In this document: piece by piece, positions 1-7,416 of the stretch
Layout: every line of letters begins with the position of its first letter
Numbering within the stretch: position 1 is the stretch's first letter
Source: CAYJBP01 sp964368605
GTDB lineage: Bacteria; Bacillota; Dehalobacteriia; UBA4068
Reading direction: 5' to 3'
Length of the DNA stretch: 46,312 nt
Assembly: GCA_964368605.1 (NCBI GenBank)
Contig: CAYJBP010000005.1
Coordinates: forward strand, 1-46,312
The notes under the pieces: model-generated
Told to the model about the DNA's origin: nothing
Databases searched by the model: none
What the model saw: the letters and a program-made list of their open reading frames with translations, nothing else
Position numbers and translations under genes: made by a program

Positions 1-141
1 AACCCACTGATCACCTACCTGCTCGCTCCCCGTAGCTTGCGCTTGCACAAAAGGCATCATAATCAACGCTGCTAGGATTAAAGTGGCGCCTAATACGGCT
101 AGCCATTGGGATTTTGACATTTGTTTTAATTTTGTTATCAT
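1..141 (-). CDS. Secreted protein, N-terminal part (gene cut by window edge)
   Basis: The minus-strand reading frame begins at the ATG at 141 and is open to the window edge, giving 47 residues. An SD (AAGGAGA on the minus strand, about 149-156) lies some 8 nt upstream of this ATG. An overlapping ATG at 148 in another frame has no room for an SD. The product has a lysine-containing N-terminus (MITKLKQMSK), a hydrophobic core (about residues 13-30) and an AQA-type site near residue 36, which together look like a Sec signal peptide. The mature protein is outside the window, so its function is unknown. The gene is divergent from the ATP synthase operon. Confidence 0.6.
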   Translation of the reverse strand, partial: MITKLKQMSKSQWLAVLGATLILAALIMMPFVQAQATGSEQVGDQWV

Positions 142-406
142 CGTCCATTCTCCTTACATTTTTCATTTCTTTTTTTATTTCAATTGACAATATTAATATC
201 AATTCAAAACCTATACATTTAAATTCAATTTGTTACATTTTCGCATTAATACTTAAAGATTTTTAAGTATTTTATTATTGCTTAAGAATTTATAACCACT
301 TAGTGGTTCCCCCCTTATAAACCCTCCTTTAGCTTGGATTATTTTTCAAAGATCGCTTGGGGCAAAACCTATTGCCCTAGGCTATATTAATATAATACCA
401 TACTTT

Positions 407-428
407 GGTTACATTTCGGTTACATTCC
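407..428 (+). promoter_or_regulatory. Tandem GGTTACATT direct repeat
   Basis: GGTTACATT occurs at 407-415 and again at 418-426, a period of 11 bp or one helical turn. Further TTACATT copies lie near 154 and 229. Tandem TTnACA-like half-sites with an 11-bp period are the usual binding pattern of OmpR/PhoB-family response regulators. No regulator gene is nearby, so assigning a binder is inference. Confidence 0.3.
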
Positions 429-595
429 AGTTTTTTTTCGGTTTTTTTTCACATTTTTATTAATTTATTTTCACAAAGTACCTGCCGCCCAGCTAGAAGC
501 TAACACGTAACAAAAAGTCTGAATATTAAAGCTAATCAAGTCTTTAATCCCTCAATTTATGGTGCTTAAGCAGGATTTTGTACCTAAAACTAGAA

Positions 596-601
596 TATAA
601 T
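596..601 (+). promoter_or_regulatory. Putative -10 box of the ATP synthase operon
   Basis: A perfect TATAAT lies 8 bp before the first ATG of the operon (609). No good -35 is visible at 16-18 bp and no TG extension is present. If used, transcription would start at or next to the ATG, giving a leaderless message. That would fit the lack of an SD before 609. Confidence 0.35.
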
Positions 602-608
602 ATATGCT

Positions 609-878
609 ATGCCATTTAAATCAAAAAAACCAATCGGCAAACCTAATTCTACTATTATAAATGGTTTGCAATATGCGGGGCTTGCTTTAAGCTTTGGCCT
701 AACCTTAGGCGTGCAAATTTTTGCCCTCGGCTATTTACTGGGTGGCTACTTGGATAATAAATTGGCCTCCGCCCCCTGGTTTTTGCTGCTGGGTACTTTA
801 ATTGCCATTGGTCTTAGCTTTAGGCAATTATTCCTCGGCCTTAATTTATGGCAAAAACGTAAAACTAAGGATGACTAA
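609..878 (+). CDS. atpZ: AtpZ/AtpI-family small membrane protein of the ATP synthase operon
   Basis: This 89-aa protein has two hydrophobic segments (about residues 22-48 and 56-75) and a charged C-terminus (QKRKTKDD). Size, two-helix topology and first place in the atp operon match the AtpZ (ATPase gene 1) family, small Fo-associated proteins proposed to act in Mg2+/Ca2+ supply or Fo assembly. The glycine-rich GYLLGGYLD motif after the first helix is typical. The ATG at 609 has no SD upstream, unlike the other genes of the operon, and a TATAAT sits just 8 bp before it. The next gene begins 3 nt after the stop. Confidence 0.75.
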   Translation: MPFKSKKPIGKPNSTIINGLQYAGLALSFGLTLGVQIFALGYLLGGYLDNKLASAPWFLLLGTLIAIGLSFRQLFLGLNLWQKRKTKDD

Positions 879-881
879 ATC

Positions 882-1211
882 GTGAATTATCTATTTGCCG
901 CCCTAAGCGGCCTGGCCTTTGGCTTAATACTTAGCCTGCTTAAATATCTGCTATTGTGGCGGCCTTATTTAAAGGCCAAAACCAATCGCATCTATTTAAT
1001 TATGATGCTTAGCTCGCTAATTAATGTAGCTGCCCTGCTTAGCATCTTTTTAATTAGGGATATCCTACCCTTTAGTTATTGGCTTACCCTAATTAGCCTG
1101 GCTTTGGCCTTAAATTTCGGTGGCAAATTTTTGGCCAAGCAAGCCGCCACTAAAAACCCGGAAACTATTACCGCAATTAATCAAATTCAAGGAGAAGATC
1201 ATGGGACATAG
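882..1211 (+). CDS. atpI: AtpI-like ATP synthase subunit I
   Basis: This 109-aa protein starts at a GTG 3 nt after the previous stop and has four hydrophobic stretches (roughly residues 1-25, 36-60, 62-75 and 76-93). Position between the AtpZ-like gene and atpB and the four-helix pattern fit the ATP synthase subunit I family (AtpI), thought to help assemble the c-ring. Sequence conservation in this family is low, so the call rests largely on context. Its last 11 nt overlap the start of atpB (1201-1211), and the atpB SD lies inside its coding region, which suggests translational coupling. Confidence 0.65.
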   Translation: MNYLFAALSGLAFGLILSLLKYLLLWRPYLKAKTNRIYLIMMLSSLINVAALLSIFLIRDILPFSYWLTLISLALALNFGGKFLAKQAATKNPETITAINQIQGEDHGT

Positions 1212-1872
1212 CACCGAATTATTCCAATTAGGCCCAATAAGCATAACATCCACGATGACTACTATGCTGGCCATTACCTTAATCTTAAGCCTAATTTGTT
1301 TTATCGGCACTCGCAATATGCGCCTAGTACCGCAAGGGCTGCAAAATGTGCTCGAAAAAGCCGTGGAGATGCTTGATGGCCTAATCGGTGGCATCCTAGG
1401 TGCCGAATTAAACAAAAAGTATTTTGCTATTTTGGCCACTTTATTTATCTTCATTATTATATCAAATTATAGCGGCCTTTTGCCCTTAGCCGGCACTTTG
1501 CCGGGTTTAGCTGCCCCCACCGCCTCACTAAGCGTTACCGCAGGCCTGGCTATCATTGTATTTTGCCTTACCCATTATGTCGGCCTGCGCCATAATGGCC
1601 TAGGTTATTTTAATCATTTTACCAAGCCCTATATATTCTTACTACCGCTTCTTTTAATAGAAGAATTTGTGCGGCCACTTTCCCTATCCTTGCGTTTATA
1701 CGGCAATGTTTTTGGCGAGGAAACTGTTACCCATCAATTTTTTGATATCCTCCCTTTGGGTTTACCTTTGATTATGAATGCGCTTTCCCTGCTTATGGGT
1801 GGTATTCAGGCCTTTGTTTTTGTGCTCTTGGCCTGTATTTATATTCAAGGGGCGGCCGAGGGTGGTCATTAA
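1201..1872 (+). CDS. atpB: ATP synthase Fo subunit a
   Basis: This 223-aa membrane protein forms the ion half-channels next to the c-ring. The start at 1201 (MGHSTELF) is chosen because AAGGAG precedes it at about 1190; a longer in-frame version from 1120 would lie inside the preceding gene. The essential stator arginine is R165 in the motif LSLRLYGNVFGEE, which matches the conserved LRLFGN region of subunit a. Five or more hydrophobic helices are visible. At 223 aa it is of the compact Firmicutes type. It overlaps the preceding AtpI-like gene by 11 nt and is followed after 36 nt by atpE. Confidence 0.93.
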   Translation: MGHSTELFQLGPISITSTMTTMLAITLILSLICFIGTRNMRLVPQGLQNVLEKAVEMLDGLIGGILGAELNKKYFAILATLFIFIIISNYSGLLPLAGTLPGLAAPTASLSVTAGLAIIVFCLTHYVGLRHNGLGYFNHFTKPYIFLLPLLLIEEFVRPLSLSLRLYGNVFGEETVTHQFFDILPLGLPLIMNALSLLMGGIQAFVFVLLACIYIQGAAEGGH

Positions 1873-1908
1873 ATTTTAAATATTAAACAAATCAGGAGGT
1901 ATTTTTTT

Positions 1909-2136
1909 ATGGAAGGTTTTATTGCAATTGCAGCAGCATTGGCCATTGGTTTGCCTGCTATCGGTACCGGCTTAGGCCAAGGCAAAGCCACAGCCGCCGC
2001 TTTGGAGGCTATTGCCCGTCAACCGGCCGAGGCCGGCACTTTAAGAACAACCATGATTTTAGGCTTGGCCTTTATGGAATCTTTAACCATTTATGGCCTG
2101 CTAATCGCCTTTATGCTTGTTGCCCAATTAGGCTAG
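1909..2136 (+). CDS. atpE: ATP synthase Fo subunit c (ring proteolipid)
   Basis: This 75-aa helical hairpin is the rotor subunit. The conserved loop is ARQPAEAG (36-43). The ion-binding carboxylate is E57 in FMESLTIYGLL. Q24 (GLGQGKA), E57, S58 and Y62 match four positions that coordinate Na+ in sodium-type rings such as Ilyobacter. The Val two residues before the Glu and the Thr two residues after it are Phe and Leu here, so H+ or Na+ coupling is undecided. The SD AGGAGGT lies at 1893-1899, a typical strong site for a subunit needed in many copies. The atpF SD overlaps its stop codon. Confidence 0.95.
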   Translation: MEGFIAIAAALAIGLPAIGTGLGQGKATAAALEAIARQPAEAGTLRTTMILGLAFMESLTIYGLLIAFMLVAQLG

Positions 2137-2149
2137 GAGGGTAGCCAAT

Positions 2150-2635
2150 ATGCATTTAAGTCTTGCCGAGATTATTTTTGCAATCATCAATTTTGGCCTA
2201 TTATTGCTGCTGCTTAGGCTGTTTTTGTATAAGCCGATTAGCAAAATGCTGGCCGAGCGCCAAAATACGATTGCCGAATCTTTAGCCCAGGCCGAGCAGG
2301 CTCGTACCGAAGCCCTGGCCGCTAAAGAACAAATTGCCGCCCAAATCGAGCAGGCGCATCTGGAGGCCGAAAATATTATTGCCCAGGCCACTCAAAGCGG
2401 CGAGCAATTAAAGAAGCAAATCCTGGCCGAAGCCCGTGCCGAAGCCCAAAATATCCAGGCCAAAGGCCAGGCCGATTTAGAGCGCTATCGGGAGGAAATA
2501 CGCCATAATTTGCAGCAAGAGGCCGTAGCTTTAGCCATCAAAACGGCCGGCCAAATTCTGGCCGAAGAAATCAATCAGGAAAAGCAAAAATCCCTGCTTA
2601 GTAGCTATATTAAAAGACTGGGGCAATTATCATGA
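2150..2635 (+). CDS. atpF: ATP synthase Fo subunit b
   Basis: This 161-aa protein has one N-terminal membrane helix (about residues 6-27, very Leu-rich). A long, highly charged, Ala/Glu/Gln-rich coiled coil (about 35-135) follows, with the usual AERQNTIAESLAQAEQAR-type region. It is the peripheral stalk that links subunit a to F1 through the delta subunit. The SD AGGAGG at 2136-2141 starts within the atpE stop. Its own stop overlaps the next start by 4 nt (ATGA, 2632-2635). Confidence 0.93.
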   Translation: MHLSLAEIIFAIINFGLLLLLLRLFLYKPISKMLAERQNTIAESLAQAEQARTEALAAKEQIAAQIEQAHLEAENIIAQATQSGEQLKKQILAEARAEAQNIQAKGQADLERYREEIRHNLQQEAVALAIKTAGQILAEEINQEKQKSLLSSYIKRLGQLS

Positions 2636-3150
2636 ACAGCTTTAATTTTAAGCGTACCAGCGGCAATCAGGTTTTAGCGGTTATCGCCCACGACTTGCGC
2701 TATTTTGAGCAGGCCAAAAATATCAGCCCCGAACTTAAGGACGTTTTAAGCGATGATAAGCTGGATATCAGCATCAAAAAACAGCTTTTGCGCCAGGTTT
2801 TTAGCGGCAGCATCGATAATCTAAGCCTTAATCTGATTTATCTTCTATTAGAAGAAAATCATTTGGATAGCTTAGAGCTAATTTCCTCACTTATTTCCAA
2901 ATTAAATAAGCGCCAAAACGAAATGATTAAAGCCCAGGTAATCACTCCCCTACCGCTTGAGGCTGCCGAAGAGCAAGCCTTAATCGATACCTTACAAAGC
3001 AACTTTAAACAGGAAGTGTATCTGGAAAAAATCGTCGATAGCAGCTTAATCGGCGGTGCAATTATCAAAATTGGCGATAAATTATATGATGGCAGCTTAA
3101 AAGGCCAATTACAAAGCCTGGAAGGCCATTTGCTTTTTAGCGATTTTTAA
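2632..3150 (+). CDS. atpH: ATP synthase F1 subunit delta
   Basis: This 172-aa protein has the OSCP/delta size and layout: an all-helical N-terminal half, then a C-terminal part with VYLEKIVDSSLIGGAIIKIGD (about 143-163), which corresponds to the conserved GG-containing delta motif. It joins the top of F1 to the b stalk. The ATG overlaps the atpF stop, and no separate SD is needed because translation is probably coupled. The N-terminal half is divergent, as usual for delta. Confidence 0.88.
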   Translation: MNSFNFKRTSGNQVLAVIAHDLRYFEQAKNISPELKDVLSDDKLDISIKKQLLRQVFSGSIDNLSLNLIYLLLEENHLDSLELISSLISKLNKRQNEMIKAQVITPLPLEAAEEQALIDTLQSNFKQEVYLEKIVDSSLIGGAIIKIGDKLYDGSLKGQLQSLEGHLLFSDF

Positions 3151-3197
3151 TCATTTGCAATAATTTGCAAAATCCCGCTCTTAAAGGAGTGTTTAAT

Positions 3198-4706
3198 TTG
3201 AATATCAATATTGATGCGATGAGCGCCATCATTAAAGAGCAGCTAGCCGCCTATCAAACCGAATTAGCTATTTATGAAGAAGGCCAAGTTACGGCCATTG
3301 GCGATGGCATTGCCCATATCAGCGGCCTAAGTGCGGCCATGAGCAATGAGCTTTTGCAATTTGCAGGCGGCGAGGTAGGCATTGCCCTCAATTTAGAAAC
3401 CGATAGTATCGGTTGTGTTATTTTGGGCGATTATCAAAATATTAAAGAAGGCGATTTGGTTAAGCGCAGCGGCAGGGTTATTGATGTGCCGGTAGGCGAG
3501 GCCTTATTGGGCAGAGTTATTAACCCTTTAGGGCTGCCGATGGATGATAAAGGCTCGCTAATCAGCCAGGCCAGACGCCCGATTGAAAGCCCGGCGCCTT
3601 CGGTTATCGAGCGCAAAAGCATTAATCAGCCCTTGCAAACCGGGATTAAGGCTATCGATGCCTTAGTACCGATTGGCCGTGGCCAGCGCGAGCTGATTAT
3701 CGGCGATAAGCAAACAGGCAAAACAGCTATTGCCATTGATGCCATTATCAATCAAAAGAAAGAAAATGTAATTTGCATTTATGTTGCCATTGGCCAAAAG
3801 GCCTCTACGGTGGCTTCGGTTGTTCAAAAATTGGCCGAGCATGGCGCTTTGGATTATACCATAATTGTGGCAGCACCGGCCTCGATGCCTGCCCCTTTGC
3901 TTTATATTGCCCCTTATGCCGGGGCGGCCATGGGCGAATACTTTATGGAAACAGGCCGTGATGTGCTTATCGTTTATGATGATTTAAGCAAGCAGGCCGC
4001 CGCTTATCGCGAGCTATCCTTGCTGCTTAAGCGCCCCCCCGGGCGCGAGGCTTATCCGGGCGATGTTTTTTATCTACACTCTAGGCTTTTAGAGCGTGCC
4101 GCCAAGCTATCCGATGCCCTAGGCGGCGGCAGCATGACAGCCTTGCCAATTGTAGAAACCCAGGCCGGCGATATTTCGGCCTATATTCCCACCAATGTAA
4201 TCTCGATTACCGATGGCCAAATCTTTTTAGAAAGCGACTTGTTTTTTGCAGGCAATCGCCCGGCAATTAATGTTGGCCTTTCCGTATCACGGGTGGGCGG
4301 CGCTGCCCAAATTAAGGCAATGAAGCAGGTAGCAGGTACAATGCGTATCGATTTAGCCCAATATCGGGAATTGGCCGCCTTTGCTCAATTTGGTTCTGAT
4401 TTGGATGCTTCCACTCAAAAAACCTTAGAGCGCGGCAAAAGAATGACCGAAATCTTAAAGCAAGCCCAGTATGCGCCGCTTAGCGTGGAGGAGCAAATAG
4501 TATCTTTATTTTTTGCCGGTAGCGAGCATATCAGCCATATTCCGGTTAGCGATATTGTTAAGGCCGAGCAAGATTTATTAAAGTTGATGCATGATTTTCA
4601 TCAAGATATGTTTGAGCAAATCAAAGAAAAAGGTGTGCTGGACGAGGCTATGCGCAGCCACTTAGATACAATTATCGGCGATTTAATCAAGTTTATAAAT
4701 GATTAA
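3198..4706 (+). CDS. atpA: ATP synthase F1 subunit alpha
   Basis: This 502-aa protein is the non-catalytic nucleotide-binding F1 subunit. The start is taken as TTG 3198, preceded by AAGGAG (3184-3189) with an 8-nt gap, giving MNINIDAMSAIIKEQ. An in-frame TTG at 3165 has no SD and lies just after the atpH stop. The Walker A motif GDKQTGKT is at residues 169-176, and the alpha signature with PPGREAYPGD and the ERAAKL segment follows around residues 277-300. Length is normal for the family. The TTG start in a high-expression subunit is notable and is shared with atpD. Confidence 0.95.
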   Translation: MNINIDAMSAIIKEQLAAYQTELAIYEEGQVTAIGDGIAHISGLSAAMSNELLQFAGGEVGIALNLETDSIGCVILGDYQNIKEGDLVKRSGRVIDVPVGEALLGRVINPLGLPMDDKGSLISQARRPIESPAPSVIERKSINQPLQTGIKAIDALVPIGRGQRELIIGDKQTGKTAIAIDAIINQKKENVICIYVAIGQKASTVASVVQKLAEHGALDYTIIVAAPASMPAPLLYIAPYAGAAMGEYFMETGRDVLIVYDDLSKQAAAYRELSLLLKRPPGREAYPGDVFYLHSRLLERAAKLSDALGGGSMTALPIVETQAGDISAYIPTNVISITDGQIFLESDLFFAGNRPAINVGLSVSRVGGAAQIKAMKQVAGTMRIDLAQYRELAAFAQFGSDLDASTQKTLERGKRMTEILKQAQYAPLSVEEQIVSLFFAGSEHISHIPVSDIVKAEQDLLKLMHDFHQDMFEQIKEKGVLDEAMRSHLDTIIGDLIKFIND

Positions 4707-4717
4707 ACAGGTGAATT

Positions 4718-5575
4718 ATGATTAATTCTCGTGATTTAAAAAGACGGATCAAAAGCGTAAAAAATACCCAACAAATTACCAGGGCGATGAAGGTAGTTTC
4801 GGCCTCTAAGCTACGCCGTGCCCAAACGGCGGCAATGGCGGTGCGCCCTTATGCCCATAAAATGGAAAGCGTAATCAGCCATATTGCCGAAAGCGGCATC
4901 GAGCATGAATTAATTACCCCCCGCAAGGAAATTAAGCATGCTCTTTATCTGATTATCGGTTCCGAGCGGGGGCTTTGCGGTGGCTTTAATAATGCCCTTA
5001 ATCATTTTGCAGAGCAAATTATCGAGCAGGAAAGCCATGATATCTGCCTAATAACCTTAGGCCGTAAAGTGCATGATTTTTGCCAATGCCATCATTGGCA
5101 TATCGAATTAATTGCCAATCAAATCGGCGATAATCCCAGCTTTAGCCAGGCACAAACCTTGGCGCATTATTTGCAAGAGCTTTATTTAAACGGCACTTAT
5201 GATCAGGTGCATATTATTTATTCACGCTTTATGTCGGTACTTCATTCCGAGCCGGAAATTTTCCACCTTTTACCGGTGCAAACCGAGCATGAGGAAAAAG
5301 ATGCCCATTTAATCGTTAGCGATTATATTCTAGAGCCAAACCCTCATGATTTATTAGATGTAATTCTAGGCCAGTATATCGAAACTATGGTTTACAGCCT
5401 TTTGCAGGAATCCAAGGCCAGCGAGCATGGGGCAAGGATGACGGCAATGAATGCCGCCACCGACAATGCGGCCGACATGATTGATAAATTAACACTATCC
5501 CTAAACCAAGCACGCCAGGCCTCAATTACCACCGAAATTAGCGAGATTATCAGCGGTGCAGCGGCTTTGGAATAG
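4718..5575 (+). CDS. atpG: ATP synthase F1 subunit gamma (rotor shaft)
   Basis: This 285-aa protein starts with the family hallmark RDLKRRIKSVKNTQQITRAM and the following SASKLRRAQ. The central Rossmann-like part has SERGLCGGFNN (about 87-97), and the C-terminal helix carries SEHGARMTAMNAATDNA, the usual gamma C-terminal motif. It forms the rotating central stalk between the c-ring and the alpha3beta3 head. It begins 11 nt after atpA and ends 23 nt before atpD. Length is normal. Confidence 0.95.
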   Translation: MINSRDLKRRIKSVKNTQQITRAMKVVSASKLRRAQTAAMAVRPYAHKMESVISHIAESGIEHELITPRKEIKHALYLIIGSERGLCGGFNNALNHFAEQIIEQESHDICLITLGRKVHDFCQCHHWHIELIANQIGDNPSFSQAQTLAHYLQELYLNGTYDQVHIIYSRFMSVLHSEPEIFHLLPVQTEHEEKDAHLIVSDYILEPNPHDLLDVILGQYIETMVYSLLQESKASEHGARMTAMNAATDNAADMIDKLTLSLNQARQASITTEISEIISGAAALE

Positions 5576-5598
5576 GATTAGGCTAAGGAGGAATTTTT

Positions 5599-6987
5599 TT
5601 GGGACAAGTTAGGCAAATTATCGGTGCTGTGGTAGATATTATTTTTCCGCCCCAGCAATTGCCGGCTATATATAATGTAGTTGAAATCGAGCATCCCCAA
5701 ACTAAGCATCCGGTTTTACTGGAAGTGATGCAGCATTTAGGCGATGATACGGTGCGCTGTGTGGCCTTATCGGCAACCGATGGCCTGCGTAGGGGCTTAA
5801 GCGCCACCGATACCGGACGCCCTATTACCATCCCGGTTGGCCAGCCAACTTTGGGGCGGATTATGGATGTAGTGGGTCGCCCTATTGATGGCAAAGGTGT
5901 AATTAAAGCCGAAAAGCAATTGCCTATTCATCGGCCGGCGCCTAAATTTGCAGCCTTAAAGCCCTCTACCGAGATATTGGAAACCGGCATTAAAGTTATC
6001 GACCTTTTAGCGCCCTATGCCAAAGGCGGCAAAATCGGCCTTTTTGGCGGTGCCGGCGTGGGCAAAACGGTGCTGATTATGGAATTAATCCGCAATGTGG
6101 CTTATGAGCATGGCGGTTTTTCGGTATTTGCCGGCGTGGGCGAACGCACCCGTGAGGGCAATGATTTATATGCCGAGATGAATGAATCGGGGGTTATTTC
6201 TAAAACAGCCCTGGTATTCGGCCAGATGAACGAACCACCGGGCGCTCGTTTACGGGTAGCTTTAAGCGGCCTAACCATAGCCGAAAATTTTAGGGATAGT
6301 GATGGCCAAGATGTATTATTATTTATCGACAATATTTTCCGCTTTACCCAAGCAGGCAGCGAAGTTTCGGCCTTATTGGGGCGGATGCCTTCGGCGGTAG
6401 GTTATCAGCCAACATTGGCCACCGAAATGGGTGCTTTACAGGAGCGAATTACCTCGACTATACAAGGATCTATCACCTCGGTGCAGGCCGTTTATGTGCC
6501 GGCCGACGATTTAACCGACCCGGCCCCGGCCACAGCTTTCGCCCATTTGGATGCCAATACGGTACTTTCTCGTGCCATATCCGAGCTGGGCATTTATCCG
6601 GCTGTAGACCCACTGGCCTCCACCTCGCGCACAATGAGCCCCCAGGTTTTGGGCGAGGAACATTATCAGGTGGCAGCTAAGGTACAAGGCCTTTTGCAGC
6701 GTTATAAAGAATTACAGGATATCATTGCCATCTTAGGCATCGACGAGCTAAGCGACGAGGATAAGCTACTGGTAGCACGTGCCCGTAAAGTGCAGCGCTT
6801 TTTATCGCAACCTTTCCATGTGGCGGAAACTTTTACCGGCATGAAAGGTGCCTATGTGCCCTTAGAAGCCACCATTGATGGCTTTAAACAATTGCTGGCA
6901 GGCAATTATGATCACTTACCCGAGCAGGCATTTTTAATGGTGGGTACTATTGAAGATGCGGTAGAAAAAGCTAAAACTTTAGTTTAG
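5599..6987 (+). CDS. atpD: ATP synthase F1 subunit beta (catalytic)
   Basis: This 462-aa protein is the catalytic subunit. The start is TTG 5599 with SD AAGGAGG (5585-5591) 7 nt upstream. Walker A GGAGVGKT is at residues 150-157. The catalytic-Glu segment GVGERTREGNDL, the Walker B strand VLLFIDNIFRFTQAGSEVS and the ATP synthase alpha/beta signature around PAVDPLASTSR are all present. The length is typical. It is the second head subunit in this operon to start with TTG, and the site is unambiguous because no ATG or GTG lies near the SD in this frame. Confidence 0.96.
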   Translation: MGQVRQIIGAVVDIIFPPQQLPAIYNVVEIEHPQTKHPVLLEVMQHLGDDTVRCVALSATDGLRRGLSATDTGRPITIPVGQPTLGRIMDVVGRPIDGKGVIKAEKQLPIHRPAPKFAALKPSTEILETGIKVIDLLAPYAKGGKIGLFGGAGVGKTVLIMELIRNVAYEHGGFSVFAGVGERTREGNDLYAEMNESGVISKTALVFGQMNEPPGARLRVALSGLTIAENFRDSDGQDVLLFIDNIFRFTQAGSEVSALLGRMPSAVGYQPTLATEMGALQERITSTIQGSITSVQAVYVPADDLTDPAPATAFAHLDANTVLSRAISELGIYPAVDPLASTSRTMSPQVLGEEHYQVAAKVQGLLQRYKELQDIIAILGIDELSDEDKLLVARARKVQRFLSQPFHVAETFTGMKGAYVPLEATIDGFKQLLAGNYDHLPEQAFLMVGTIEDAVEKAKTLV

Positions 6988-6997
6988 GCGGTAAATT

Positions 6998-7405
6998 ATG
7001 GATACAATTAACCTGGAAGTGGTAACCTTTGAGCGGGAAATATTTCAACATTTGGTGGAGTATATCGATATCCCTACCCAAAGCGGCCCTTTGACAATCA
7101 AGCATAATCATGCACCTATTGTTACATCTTTATTGCCGGGAGTTTTGCGTTATATGATGGATAAAGAGGAGCATTTTATCGTTATTTCCGCAGGCTTTAT
7201 GGAGGTAAATAATAATACGATCGAAATCCTGGTGCATCATGCCGAAAAGGTAGAAGAAATCGACTTAGAGCGTGCCTTACAAGCTAAATTACGAGCCGAA
7301 AAAAGGCTGGCTGAAAGCACAGCCGATATTGATACAATCCGCGCCGAAGCAGCCTTGGCCAGGGCTAATTTAAGGCTGATGGCCAAACATAAAGATAAAC
7401 ATTAA
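6998..7405 (+). CDS. atpC: ATP synthase F1 subunit epsilon
   Basis: This 135-aa protein has the epsilon layout. The N-terminal beta-sandwich has LTIKHNHAPIVTSLLPGVLR (about 32-51) and FIVISAGFMEVNNNTIEILV (about 60-79). The C-terminal helical hairpin is rich in Arg, Ala and Glu (about 86-130). It is the regulatory rotor subunit attached to gamma. It starts 10 nt after atpD and ends 11 nt before the CobW-like gene, so the operon appears to continue past the usual last gene. Confidence 0.93.
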   Translation: MDTINLEVVTFEREIFQHLVEYIDIPTQSGPLTIKHNHAPIVTSLLPGVLRYMMDKEEHFIVISAGFMEVNNNTIEILVHHAEKVEEIDLERALQAKLRAEKRLAESTADIDTIRAEAALARANLRLMAKHKDKH

Positions 7406-7416
7406 GGGGAATATTT

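Larger units (their letters stand above)
142..608. other. Divergent intergenic region before the ATP synthase operon
   Basis: No convincing gene is present in these 467 nt of very AT-rich DNA. Visible structure: a hairpin ACTTAAA/TTTAAGT (251-268), a palindrome AACCACT/AGTGGTT (about 293-307), an inverted repeat GGGCAA/TTGCCC (360-377), and several copies of TTACATT (see the separate entry). Any promoter of the left-edge secreted gene must also lie here, but I could not pick one with confidence. Confidence 0.5.

Noticed and set aside
1120..1200. N-terminal extension of subunit a
   Set aside because: The extension overlaps the AtpI-like gene and lacks an SD; the start at 1201 has one and gives the family length.
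3165..3197. Earlier TTG start for atpA
   Set aside because: No SD precedes it, whereas AAGGAG sits correctly before the TTG at 3198.
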